From: Agrocybe praecox
Lineage: Eukaryota > Basidiomycota > Agaricomycetes > Agaricales > Agrocybaceae
DNA: 64,000 nucleotides
Direction: 5' to 3'
Assembly: GCA_964017145.1 (NCBI GenBank)
Contig: OZ024851.1
Location: 3,430,179-3,494,178 of the forward strand
A program made the position numbers and the translations under genes. The notes under the pieces are model-generated. The model was not told where the DNA came from, searched no databases, and saw only the letters and a program-made list of their open reading frames with translations. Shown here in pieces: positions 46,123 to 57,813 of this stretch. How positions within the stretch are numbered: the first letter of the stretch is position 1; every line of letters starts with the position of its first letter.

Positions 46123-47837
46123 TTAGGAGAATCTTATAGACGACAGTTCATTTACGTCAGCTAAATTTTGCCTCTCCAAGTCAACTTCACGTAAGTTAAG
46201 AATCAATCGAATGCCAAAGATCCCCATTCCGGTTAGGGACAGTGCGCTTGGTAATAATACGTCACTGGTCTAAAAAAGAAATTGAAGTATACATACATCA
46301 GACATGTTGTTTCCATTCGATACGCCAGCACTCACTGGCTGTGTTATCCACAGTACGAGACATGTAACATAGATAAACCAGAAACTGCATGTGAAGAAAT
46401 AGAGTTTGTAAGTCGTCTTATCATTTGATCCAGAAGCTCGGCCCTCACATTAGAAAATATGCTATAGAGTCACGCACTATTATTCCCAACAGGCCGAAAT
46501 CTTTCCACCGGTATTGGGCGGGTATACGCATTGCTTCTTGGTACCCACGGAATGTAGCCAGAATGCAGAGTATCATCTCAAGCAAGAGCGGTGGGAGCCA
46601 TATCCCATAAACGTCCATAAATTCTATAGGCAATGCACATGACTTTCCCTGTCGCAAGCCCACGGAAAAAGCTTGAAGATACATAAGCCCCTGTAATTAT
46701 TTTGCCGGCCTGTAGTAGCAAGGACTCACGTTCAATGTGTGTTACATTCAAAACAATTATTTATCCTGATATGCCGGCAGCAACACAATATACCAGCAGA
46801 AGAACGATGAGAAGTCGGCGTCCGCGATTATAAATAGCATATATTCGTATTATTAACAGGGCTCCATGGAACTGAGATTTTAGGATGTAAAAAAGCATAA
46901 TATAGGAACTTCACTCACCGTCCACAAGAAACGGGCAGATCAACCCCGAAAATAAGTTCCATCGAATCATGCTTGTACCTGTGTAAACCAGAATACTGAA
47001 TTGTCCGAGGAAGTATAATGCTATCGCACGTACAGCTGTAGGAATAGAGCGTCAGGAATATGACACTGTTGTCGACATTAGAATTTTACGTACATCTGAT
47101 ATGTTCAGTAGTATTTAGCTGGCACTGACCATTGCTCACAAGAAATTTACCTGATCAGTAAGTCCCGGACTAAATACCCCTGATAATCGAGAGAGAATAT
47201 TATTGATAGATCAACCCCCTGAGTAATTGCGTTCATTACCATAAGTTCCATAGCTACATATGAGGGGATCTGTATCAGCCAAATTATGATCTTTTGTGGA
47301 GAATAATACATACACGACAATGATAATCGTATAATAATGAATCTGATGAAACCTTCAGTACGGTACCAAGCATTGAGGCGGGGAAGAATAGCATACCATA
47401 AAAAATAACGCCTTTAAGGTGGACCATCTACTTCTCTTGGCGATAGGCTAGATTTTATGGCATGAATATTCAATATTGAAAGGTAGGCGTACCCAAATCA
47501 ATGCGATCTTTACGATCCGGCCATACACAGCTGATGTTTTAACGGTTGTCTATATCTGAGAAATATCAAACTTACCTCGCTGTTGATGGTGCTTACTGCG
47601 AATGTTTCAGCTCAGCAATGTGATACCATCATCAAACGATGAGATTGAACAATTTATTACTACTTACTGTATTCGTAGACTACGATTGTGGTGAGAACCA
47701 CTGACAAATTTATTTTTAGTAAGGTATTAAGCTTATGGATGGGCTGTAGACTTACCTCGCGCATAACGCACAGCTTCAATTCTTTGTACTTCCTCAACCA
47801 TGTCTCGATAGTTCAACTCGGCAATGGAGTATGACAT
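46123..47837 (-). pseudogene. DUF6533-type 7TM gene with an in-frame stop (copy H)
   Basis: The exon plan matches the array genes: exon 1 (47837-47756) MSYSIAELNYRDMVEEVQRI then EAVRYAR; 33-nt exon 2 (47700-47668) VVLTTIVVYEY; a short exon STINSE; a 15-nt microexon giving IALIW; an exon giving RSRWSTLKALFFM; later LLIIRIYAIYNRGRRLLIVLL, YGIWLPPLLLEMILCILATFR ending IIVRDSIAYFLM (to 46445), FWFIYVTCLVLWITQPVSAG and a last exon with LSLTGMGIFGIRLILNLRE and the stop at 46123. In the TM exon a TAA at 46763-46761 falls where paralogues have Trp (ISIW), so this copy appears inactivated unless that base is an assembly error or is spliced around. It lacks the NRMVLRIRG tail motif of A and B, and so is a divergent member. 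Confidence 0.6.
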
Positions 47838-50800
47838 CGTGATGGGAGAAAGAAGGAAAAAATTGCGTGGTTACTACACTGCGCGAGGCTGTACGGCCAT
47901 TATATACCATCGGCAGAAATATACGGGCCCTTTCAATCAAAGTGATGCTATACTACAACGATGTCACCCCAAAATTGTACCAGCATCCTTATATATTTTC
48001 TGTCGGCACTTTCTCCCCTCAGATTATAGGAAATTACACAGCGGTGCAGCTGTGTGAATCTGTTCGTCTATGATTTACGAAATTTATATACGACACATAC
48101 AAAGCGACTGGAGAAAACCAAGGCTTGGATAAATCAGTTAATTTTAGCAATCATGATTGCGATGGCAAATCGACATAGAAGACGGCGCGATTGTTCTCCA
48201 TGGTATTCTATTTTGTGGGATATAGATAGATATGATGCGCATTATTCTTTGGAATACTAATGACTTCGAGACACGGTCATATACCAGCTTTGCAAGCAAC
48301 TACTAATGTGACAGTCGAGAGGGAGAGCATTTGAATAGGTTCAAAGGAATTACCAGTGAGAATACGCCAAGGCAAATTATATTTGGTTAAGGCCATCTCA
48401 TACTAGAGCAAAGCCTATAATGACGACAGCGTTGGGTGCGTTGCCCACCTCAGTTGCCTGCTGGCGCCTATTCATACGTCACGGAAACCAAAAATATACA
48501 ACTGCAGCCGAATTCAGTTTTGAAAACCAGTTTGACGCGGAGATCAAATCCGTTAAATAAGGATTTGGTAAAGGAAACCCTGAAGTAGTTTCTCTAAAAA
48601 TAAGAGAGGACTTCGAGAGGACATCGACATGTTTCCAGTCGTATTATCCGCAGCTTTGAATCATGATTGATTTGAACGCTCATGGACTCCTGAGGCTCGA
48701 AGGACAACAGGTAAGTACACCAAGCCAAAATAAATCGTAGCTGAAATAGCATGAATACAAGAGACGACTCCCAAGACGGTGAGTGAAGCCAGAAAAAGCT
48801 AGGACAAGATTAAATTGAGCTAACCAAGAGTGAACCAAGTGTAAGCGAGGAATGTGAATTTATTTTATTTGAGGATTTGTACTCGCGTTTTTCATGCGAT
48901 TCATGGTTTGAAATGACTCGTAGGCAATGTCGCCGTGAGAGGGGCCTGGCCATTCAAATTTGTATGTTCTAATCAACATGACTCGAATATACGTGCCAAT
49001 CCCGCTCGCGACCAACTTCAGACTGACTGACGGCGGGTTAAAAATGGGAAAAATAAGTGGCACTATCCCGTGAAGGCTGAACGTTGAACGTTGATCGAAA
49101 GAGTACTCACCGGAGCTTGAGGTATCTCCTTGGACTGTCTTCTATTTTGCGAGGCGGTGCACACGGCGGTGAATTTGTCCATATTGCCGTTTAAAACACA
49201 AGCTCGACGCCGGAAAATTTAAGGGTGGATCATAGTTGAGTCTTCCCCGGGAACGGTGGTTGAAGCAAAAATCATTATCATGGTGTTGACATACGGTTAT
49301 GCCAGATAGACACAGATGAGTATCCGTCCAGAACATCGGCGCCTGCGAAATCCCAGTGACTTTACATTGTGTGTTATTGGGGCACTTCCATGCATTCGGT
49401 GATTAGAGATTCTGATGTGATATTGGTCGGGATGTTCGATGGGTGGCCAACAGCGTAGCAGAGAAGTGCAGACAGGCGAAGCAATGGTCAGAAGTGAAGA
49501 AAGGAAGAGAGAAAGAAATAACGGCGGTCCGTTGGGAATGGAGCAACGTGGGTGATAAAAATGAAAACTGAGAAAGAAACGCGAGGGACGAGATTAGATC
49601 ATCGTTTGACAAGATTGCCTAATAGTTGGCTCGTAAAAATAAATAGGACATCCCAGCGTGGAAGGGGTTTTAGGAATGAAAAGAATACAGCACCGAGTTC
49701 GCGGGAGTAATTATGCGTTTCGCTGTTATGCGAACCGAGAGAAGAGGAAGGTTCCAACGTGTGTGAGCATAAATTTAGAAGAGTAAGAGAAAAAAGGGAG
49801 AACATGTATTGCATCATTCCGACGCGATGTGGGTAAAGACACGAAAAGAGAAACGTATTTTCGTCAATGAACCAGGCAAAAGAGCGTGCGTGGATGTCGG
49901 AAAATGGAAGTGGATTAGAAGAAACAAACATATTTACGTGGATGGGCCAGGCGGGTTGAGATGGGAGGGAAAAAGAGAATTGTATTGAACTTCAATACGT
50001 ATCAAAAACAGGGTAATTAACAGGACAGGACAGTTGGCAACATACACATATATCAAAGAGGAAATACATGGGCGGATGACATACGAGTGAGGGTCGAGTG
50101 ACCTGTGGCCATTTCCAAAAGAACGAGTCATGATGACGCCGCCAGACCAGATGGACGTATCCAGGACGGCGGCCACATAAGACATAAAAGTGAACGTGTG
50201 TGATGCCACTGGTGGTGGATAGAAGAGAACAGAGTGCGCTGCGCAGAAATGATTCCTGGATGAAGTTCACATGCTGGATCCGCTTTCGGCTCGGTTTGAA
50301 ATTCGACCCGTAAGGCAGGTCCTTGTGATCAGTGCCATGGCGTGAAAATGGCGTAGTCAAGCGTGCCTGGGTGGATACGCTGGCCTTGAGTCGCAAGAGA
50401 AGGCGGGCTTAGCCTCCTACGAGTATGCTTGGAAGGGATCCCAGTCGAAGTGTGCAAGAGGAAGAGGAGGGAAGTGGTTCGCGGAAGGATAAACAAAGGG
50501 TCTTGCCAGCCGGTCTGACTTGGATGCAATGTCTCGGGATTAGTGAGGGCAGGAGATCTGCGAACCGAAGGTGGTCGAACGTTCGAGCTTGAGAAAATAC
50601 TGTGTTTGGCGTCCTGGAAAAGCCTGGAAAGCCTGTGGACGTAATGCGAATTGAAAGAGCGAGACAGCGCTATGCAAAGTGTATTTGAATTTAGATGATT
50701 CGGTTCGGATGAGTGAATTCTCCTAGGACAAAATATGAACGGACATGACAAACGATTGTGTGCCCAGTGCTCCACTAAATATACCAGATCCGACCCGGCT

Positions 50801-51086
50801 GTATTTAGTGTGTACGTGGTTGACCCCTTCTAGCCGTGTATAATAGAATACATACGGAAAATGCAAGATGGGGCGTTGATCACGATGGATGGCGTATGAG
50901 AAGAAAATCTAAATGAACAGAGGAAAGTAGGTGAGACGGAAAGGAGTCGGAAACGCACAGCCGAGCAAGCAAGGTGCATCAGACAAGCGGGTCGTTTCCT
51001 TCTAAAAGGGTTCACCTTCCCCCGCTATTGTCTCTCCCATCCACCCAATTTCTAGCTCTTCCTCCCCCAACAACCAACCCCCCAAA
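47838..51086. other. 3.2-kb region without a recognisable gene
   Basis: From about 48.9 kb the sequence is GC-richer and purine-rich on the plus strand. Frames up to 148 codons occur on the minus strand (50329-50775, 49992-50396), but overlapping frames are open at the same time, composition is Ser/His/Arg-rich, and no family resemblance is seen. It may be a long promoter/5' region for the 51-kb genes or a non-coding transcript. Confidence 0.4.
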
Positions 51087-51272
51087 ATGTTTACAGAACA
51101 ACGACAGAACTCACCTTCACCGTCTCGTCGCACATCCCTGGGCCTGGGCAGTAAAATTTCAGCGTTGGGTGCCAAGATTTCACGGACGCTGAGCCACACA
51201 AATACCAATGAGTGGGAGGAGAACGATGATGGGGATTCGGTTTCAACGGTGCTTTACAAGACGAGTGAGTAG
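51087..51272 (+). CDS. Small 61-aa protein or alternative first exon of the DUF3602 gene
   Basis: ATG 51087 after a C-rich leader (ACCCCCCAAAATG). Reads MFTEQRQNSPSPSRRTSLGL, SKISALGAKISRTLSH, then an acidic EENDDGDS and YKTSE-stop. A donor GTGAGT at 51265 would splice in phase onto an acceptor at 51730-51731 and fuse this to the DUF3602 protein (total about 286 aa). Both readings are possible: a separate peptide, or an alternative N-terminus from an upstream promoter. Confidence 0.5.
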   Translation: MFTEQRQNSPSPSRRTSLGLGSKISALGAKISRTLSHTNTNEWEENDDGDSVSTVLYKTSE

Positions 51273-51651
51273 CATTTTTTTGCGAGCGAGAGGGAGATGG
51301 TGGTGGTTTTGGTTCAAGTTATGGGGAGCCAAAGATAAGAGATAAGAAAGTTTGGTCGGGTGGGCATGGGTTATCTGCCGCTATCTTATCCAATTGTAAC
51401 CCTGCCCTGGTTTTTTCCCATCCCCCTTCTCCTCCCTTTTTACTCTCCCTTTGCGCTTCTGGCATATGTCGCCCGCTTACACAATTTCCTTGGGCCCGCC
51501 CTTTCGTTCTGAAGGAGCAGGGCGATGCCATTTTTCGTGCAACGCTATTGGCTAGCCTGACGGACCAGGCCCGATTGTGGCTCTGTCTGTCATATTCCGC
51601 TTACCACAAGGTCCTTGGTGTGCGTCAGATCACTGCGCCCTGGATCCGTCA

Positions 51652-51662
51652 CTATAAAAACG
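51652..51662 (+). promoter_or_regulatory. TATA box of the DUF3602 gene
   Basis: ACTATAAAAAC lies about 65-70 bp upstream of ATG 51725, with a pyrimidine-rich stretch between, a normal fungal core-promoter layout. It falls inside what would be the long first intron of the alternative transcript. Confidence 0.6.
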
Positions 51663-51724
51663 ACCCACCTGTTTTTTCAACATTCTTATCACTTTCTTGG
51701 TCTCTTACCGTGTTCTAACAACAA

Positions 51725-52650
51725 ATGTCAGATTCTGAACGCTCCCTTTCTCGCGGCCGTGAGGTCTTCGTGCGTTCTTTCATCAACACCTTGTGCTTCG
51801 TCTCTCACTCTTATCCTCTAGCAATCCACAGGACGCGGAGGAATTGGCAACATTCGACACTCCTCCAAGTCTCGCGACGCCAGGCCCAACACTGGCCCTG
51901 ACGATTTCTCTGTGACCCGTGGAAGGGAACCCATTAGCCCCACTCAGGTATGTGTTCATTTCCCCAACTGTCAATCGGATCTTCATGATCGCCTACCTTC
52001 TTCTCTTCTCAGGTCTTCTCTACTGGCCGCGGTGGGGCTGGAAATCTCCGTTCACCTTCTCGTGATCCCGCTGGCAAACCCTCTGTTGATCTTAGGGAGG
52101 AGGAAGTCATCAGGGAATACGTAGCCGCCAACGAAGGAACCACAGTACGCAAATCCAATCCTATTTCTTATCAGAATTAAATATCTGATTATCCCGTTTA
52201 GCGTTCAAGTGGCCGTGGTGGTCTTGGCAACATGTCAGCTCGCTCCCGTTCCAGGGATCCCGCCAGCCCAAGTACCTTTGCTGATCGCTCTCGCTCGCGC
52301 GAGCCTGGCCGATTCTCAACTGGCCGTGGTGGCGCTGGAAACATTCTCGCTGGCGACGGGCATATCGCCGAGGCTATCGATGAGGATGAGAGGAAGGCGC
52401 GCAGGCCGACGGCGAACGATGGGGTTGGGATGTAAGTTCTTGCTTATATTTGCTTTTCGTCTGAAAGAAATTAATTCTTTGTTTCTTATGTAGCCATTCC
52501 ACGGGTCGTGGTGGTGCTGCAAATCTAACAACGACGCACCAGCCTGACATCGAGCAGCCTCCACATCGCGTTACCGAGTTCGAGTCCACCGGACGCGGAG
52601 GCGCAGGCAATATTGTTCGTGATAGGTCCCGGTCCAGGCCAAGGGCTTAA
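51725..52650 (+). CDS. DUF3602 / PAR32-like protein with GRGGxGN repeats
   Basis: Exons 51725-51769, 51822-51947, 52013-52144, 52202-52431 and 52494-52650 join to about 229 aa. ATG 51725 gives MSDSERSLSRGREVF, the usual opening of this fungal family, and has a TATA box upstream. The protein consists of repeats of the motif S-(T/S)-GRGG-x-(G/A)-N: STGRGGIGNI, STGRGGAGNL, SSGRGGLGNM, STGRGGAGNI, STGRGGAANL and STGRGGAGNI, linked by Arg/Ser/Asp-rich sequence with many RSxS sites. Yeast Par32 is a TORC1-responsive phosphoprotein that inhibits ammonium permeases; the repeat is shared but a common role is inference. Repeats and exons largely coincide. Confidence 0.85.
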
Positions 52651-54738
52651 ACCATCCCTATCATTGTATATCCAATACGCCGATAACACATTCACTCCAA
52701 CGGCGACGAGTCAAGAAGAAATACATCCCAAAGAACTCGTTATCACACCCCAAACAATTCATCTTGTACCATTATTATTTTTTCCGCATTTTCCTCCCCT
52801 ATCTTCTTCATTTTTTTCATTAAATTATCTTAAAAATATGAACTGATGTCAACAACAACATGTCCTCTTTATTTGCTTCAGGGTTTTGGTTTCCCTCCCT
52901 GAAAATTCCCTTCGGTGTTCCCTCTATGCTTTTATGAAGAACATTTTTCTCCTTTTTGCGTTATTCTATCTTATAACACCGTATCCTTCCTTCGAGACCT
53001 GATTCCTTCCGTTATTTTACTTACGTATGTCTGCAATCGTCAACCGGATTCAGGAAAGGGTCGACTATCGATGGATACCCATAAATTTACTGTAACAAAG
53101 GCCCATCCACCGCTCCCAAAGATTGTATGTATATATGAATAAGTTATTGTATTATGAATTTTTCTTCTCGCATTTTCCGGCGTTGGATCGGGTATGTCGG
53201 TTATGTACTTTGCCGATGTATGCGTGACTGTTAGTCGGCTCCAATAGTCATGTGACTATGTAGTACCTGATGATTTTGCCGTTGTTCGGCTAGCAGCGGC
53301 TCCTTCGACTTTTTCTCAGTTTCCTGTCATCGTTGCTGCTCCGGCCCAGATGGCCACTGTCGGGTTTTACTCTGGTGTACATTGTGCTATATCCTTTGGC
53401 AGGAAAATGATGGTAAATTCTGTTACGGCCTGTCGTGCGATGTCGACTTGGGGAGCTATCTGTTGAATGGACGTCCGTTCGACGAGTCACAAGTTCCAAC
53501 GACCAACAATGGATAAGCGTTCAGCGTTCAGCCACAGCTTTGATTACGAACTTAGGGAGCTCCATACCCGATGAATTATACCTCTATGTGGCATGTAAAA
53601 CGCTCCAGTCTAAATCTAAGACTTATCAATGTTGCTGGGCTAGGTCTTTGTTGCATATCATCGCTGCTTCATTTGGGTCGCGCGTCGCGTCTTGCCCTCG
53701 TGCGATCACAAACCTTCGAGCTCTCGAGGGCTGACGTACAATGCGGACTAGCGATACGCGCGCCATACGTTGGAGAACTTGTCAACATTGAGTCGAATTT
53801 GGATCTCATCGTATGGTAACGTGTTCGCAGGTTCGCAGATATATCTGAAGGATGAATTCTAGTCAACTCACCTAATGACAGGTCGGGCGAACACCAGAGT
53901 TGTCAGTGGCTGGGGTGCAAGAGTCCCGCTGTGCAACCAGTTTTGTCATCGGTTTTCCCTTCAAACTTTCACGTAGAGGTAACCATCAATGGTTTCACTC
54001 AACGCCATACCACTTTGGGCATCGTTTGTTTCCTTGACCTTCATCTCTGGGTATCGATGTAATTGCGGAATTTCACCAAGCTCTTCCTAACACCCGGAAT
54101 GGTTCAAATGCGTGTTTTAGACTGATGCTACGAATTTGTACTGCAATTTAACGATTTCGGGAGGCGGTGCTGGGGCTGGTGAGATAACCAACCGCTGTGA
54201 TCTCCCTAAGTTCTCAAATAACTGACAAATTATTCCAGTTATGCGCGCTAACCAACGGCGTGCGTTTTGTAGGTGTGTATTTCTAACTGCGTTATTCCAG
54301 ACCGATGTCCGACTTTCCGCTGCGGTGGTATGCAGGGTAACTCTCTTGGGTACCGGGTGACAGTGTAACTAGGTAAAGTCGGTGCAAAATTCAGTTCAAT
54401 CATGTTTATTTTTAGTTACTGAACACTGATAGTGTAGTCGCAACAACTGCGACCTAGCCTTTCCAGTCACCTACGCACTGCCTACTCAGTTATATCAAAG
54501 CTATCTGTGGGTGTCTTTCTGATCGCGTTCAGGGGATTAGATTTGGAACTGTCGTTTTATTGCCCCTAAGGTGTCTATCTAGAGGAAGAGTCGAGTAATA
54601 CGAGAAACATGTCGTCGGAAGGCCATCATGAATCACGAAACCTGATGGAAACTTCATCGTTACGCTCGCGCGCGCTTCCAGCTGTGTGGAGCTATAAGTA
54701 CGAGATGCAATCCAATTCGTATCCCCTGTTCTCGACAC
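52651..54738. other. Intergenic, no gene seen
   Basis: Begins with the PAR32-like gene 3' flank (T-rich). Overlapping frames at 53435-53866 on both strands look like chance. The right part is upstream of DUF6533 copy G. Confidence 0.4.
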
Positions 54739-56465
54739 ATGGCAGGCCAGTTTCCTATTCCTATCCATGTCTTTCTTGACCTATCGAGTACCAAGTATGC
54801 ACACGGTTCGCAACATCCATTCATGATAATTATTGGATTAGTATTGACGTTGCATAACAATAACTCGAAGTTTCGGCTGGAATCATCGTTTTATTTGATC
54901 ATGGTGCGTGCCCCAATTGCTTTGGCAATAATAGCGCCCTGGTTGACGAGCCATTCCAGCTATAACTCTTGATGACGAGGTGCGGCCGGGGCACGGAACG
55001 TTGTCTCGTGGTACGAACGCTAAACGCCTGAAATAGATCGAGCTAATTTGGGTGGGTATTTCATGCATGGCTTTGTGCCGATGAAGAAATAAATGTGTTC
55101 CGAGTATAGAAGGGCCCGAATTACTTGGGAAAATACCTTTTTTTGATGGTGACCCTAGACAGTTTCTATTTTGACCGAACGACACTAATTGATGAGGTAG
55201 AGCCGCTACTACATATTTGGCTCAGCCATGTAAGGCAGATTGACGCTACTAGATTTTAGGAATTAAATATACTCACCGCAATGTGTCATCTAGCTTCGAC
55301 ATTTACGGTATGTGATTTTTATTCGGATGTTTCATTGTTTTCATCCGGAATACCAGAGCTCTTATTCCTGACGTCTTCCGTACCCAATTCTGTAAGTGAT
55401 TGAGCGAAAATGTTGCGCGTATGTATAACTTACTGGAATTCTTTCCAGTTGTAAGTTATCATCACATGTAGGGCATAATAGAACTGGTGATATCGACACG
55501 AACGTCCGTTCCAATTATAATGATAGCTGTATGTAACGTTCTTCCTTCTAATATCCGCCAACTTAACATTCACTAAGGTCATCACTACCTGTATTGGCAA
55601 GCCTGGTCAGGAGTTGTAACGGTTGTAATATCGCAAGGTATTCCAATGATCTGTAAATTGCTGCATCTGATTTACACAATTCAATTAGGGATTCTCCAAC
55701 TTAGGCTTTATGCCCTTTACTGTCAGACACCCTTGGTATTGGTGGGAGTATTCGGATCGTGCGTCGTATCGTGGGCGGTAACGATATGGATTATCGTGAT
55801 GCAGCTGCGAGATATTACAGGTACTAACGCATCACAACCTTCGTATGTTAAAACAAGGGCCTGGTCATCTCATATTATTTTATCTAGTTGGCATTTTTTC
55901 CATTCCTGGAGGCCCGATTTGCATAGCAAATACGGATCATCTACTGTACACATTTGTGCTTCCTTCTATTCTCTTCGAAGGTGCTATGTGTGGACTGGTA
56001 CTTTACCGTCTACTGGTGGTCAGAAAATCTATGCTGGTGTACCAGGATGACGGAAGAAAGCTTGTCGACCCACTGTTGCTCGACACTTTCATCTATTTTA
56101 TTGGGTGAGTATATGGTCCAGTGGTTTTACACGGTGATTCGCTTACAACTACTTGATGTCCAATTTATAACAGCGTCGAAGGAATATATGTTACTTGCTT
56201 GGTCGTTTGGCTATTTGCTCGGGTGGGGAATAAAATGATCTCTCAGCATTATCGACATGTATTAACACAATATTTTCAGGAAAGCTTATTCGACTTACCA
56301 TTGCTATTTTTGACAGTCCTACCTGCTGTAATAGCGAACCGAATGGTGCTTCGGATTCGTGGTACGAAGTGGTCAAACGTATCGAGGAATATTCCATTAA
56401 GAAACGAGGTTTATACCGCATCCCCGTCGTTCGAATTTGCTACTCGCAACACATATTTATCATAA
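54739..56465 (+). CDS. DUF6533-type 7TM membrane protein, copy G (plus strand)
   Basis: Exon 1 starts at ATG 54739 (MAGQFPIPIHVFLDLSSTKY). The 33-nt exon 2 (54871-54903) encodes SAGIIVLFDH. Later exons include a DEVEPL-type segment near 55190, an LLFLTSSVPNS segment near 55365, YLYWQAWSGVVTVVISQ (near 55587-55635), LQLRLYALYCQTPLVLVGVF with a TM helix (about 55687-55820), IPGGPICIAN then LPSILFEGAMCGLVLYRLLV ending LLLDTFIYFIG (to about 56104), VTCLVVWLF, and a last exon with ESLFDLPLLFLTVLPAVIAN, RMVLRIRG and the stop at 56465. It is very like copy A at the C-terminus, although on the other strand and 50 kb away, so the family has moved as well as duplicated in tandem. Confidence 0.75.
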
Positions 56466-57813
56466 TAGATTTAATTATAAAACACCCCTTTGGTCTATAG
56501 GATATACTAAGTAAGTAGCTGTGATCAAAAGAGGTAGAAACAGATCGGAAACAGACGAGATTTGATTCGGGTGCCAGCGGGAAGGGGAATGGTGGCAGAG
56601 ACCAACGAGAGTGGGGATAGCGAATATGACACATTCGGAAGTGACAGGCATTACGCGACGGTATCTGCGATCCCTGGAAGGGTCCAGTTAAATTATTAGC
56701 TGGAGTCTCCAGCCATATCAACCTACAAAATACCAGTGGCCTGTCTTGAAAGCAGCATGCAGGTACCGTCCTAGATCCACCGACGACGACATTCTTTTCC
56801 CCTGCATCTCTTCGTCTATGGGACTAGTTGTGAGTCGGCGGCGAACAATCATCGAGATATCTTCGATTATCCCGAATCTCCAGTACCACTGACTCAAACA
56901 TTCGACATATTTTTAGCACTACTTCTCATTTCCTCGATGTTCAGCGTACTATGCCGTTATCGTCTGCGTGGTTTGTTTCCCGGTGCAACTAAGAGCCTCG
57001 AGCACTTTTAAAGACTACTATAACGCAGTAAGTTATCCATCAGTTTCTTTGCAATGCGAGATACTTATATCTGGAAGAACTTAATCTGGAACTGTACGTA
57101 ACGCGGGTTTCCTCTTGGGATTCAAACTGATTCTTATTTCGTTGGCTCAGTTGGTGAAATCACTGGCCAGTGAAGGACGTCAAATATAATTTTTTTGGTA
57201 AGCCATGAAACGTTGAAGGTTGAAGAGATAGCTATGGGCGTCGCGCTGACAGGAACTCTTTACTATCTAATCTAATCTGACAGCCAGGCCGGATTGCACT
57301 GCCACACTGCATACTTGATACCGTCAACCATCTTCCTACCAGTCGCCACCATCGGCAACTTGGATTCGTTTCATGCCCCATTCTACTTTTATTCTTCGAC
57401 TCTCGAGTTTCAATTATGTCCCGCAGCAGAGTCAGTAGCCACCTTTATTTCCTGCCAGACTGATGCTCGCATTTCGTGCCCTCCATCCTGGACCGCGCTT
57501 CCCCGACCCTCAGTGGCTTTGGTGGGATCGAAGTGGCGAGGCAGGTTTCTGTCATGGACCCTTTCGCAGTCTCAAGTCTCGTCCCTGATTAAAACGAGTA
57601 GAACAATCTGAGCCCTTTCTCAGCATTCGTCCCCTCTCACACTATCGTCGTCCCTCCTATGTCTGTCTTTAAGTTTCAATACCAAGTCTGACGGCAGTTG
57701 CTCGCATTAGCATACTAGGCTAGGACACTTAAGCTTTATTATCCCTGAAAATTCTGAGTACAGGCAGCACATTGCTTCTTGAGAATAGATGGTATCGAAT
57801 CCCATCGTTCTAC
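56466..57813. other. Intergenic with dispersed repeat fragment
   Basis: Contains the second copy (about 57230-57305) of the short repeat also seen at 7495-7575. The 105-codon frame at 57294 has no ATG start. No gene recognised. Confidence 0.4.

Noticed and set aside
50329..50775. 148-codon minus-strand frame
   Set aside because: Several frames are open here at once because of composition; no motif, signal peptide or intron pattern supports it.
57294..57611. 105-codon plus-strand frame
   Set aside because: Starts with TTG inside the short dispersed repeat; composition looks random.
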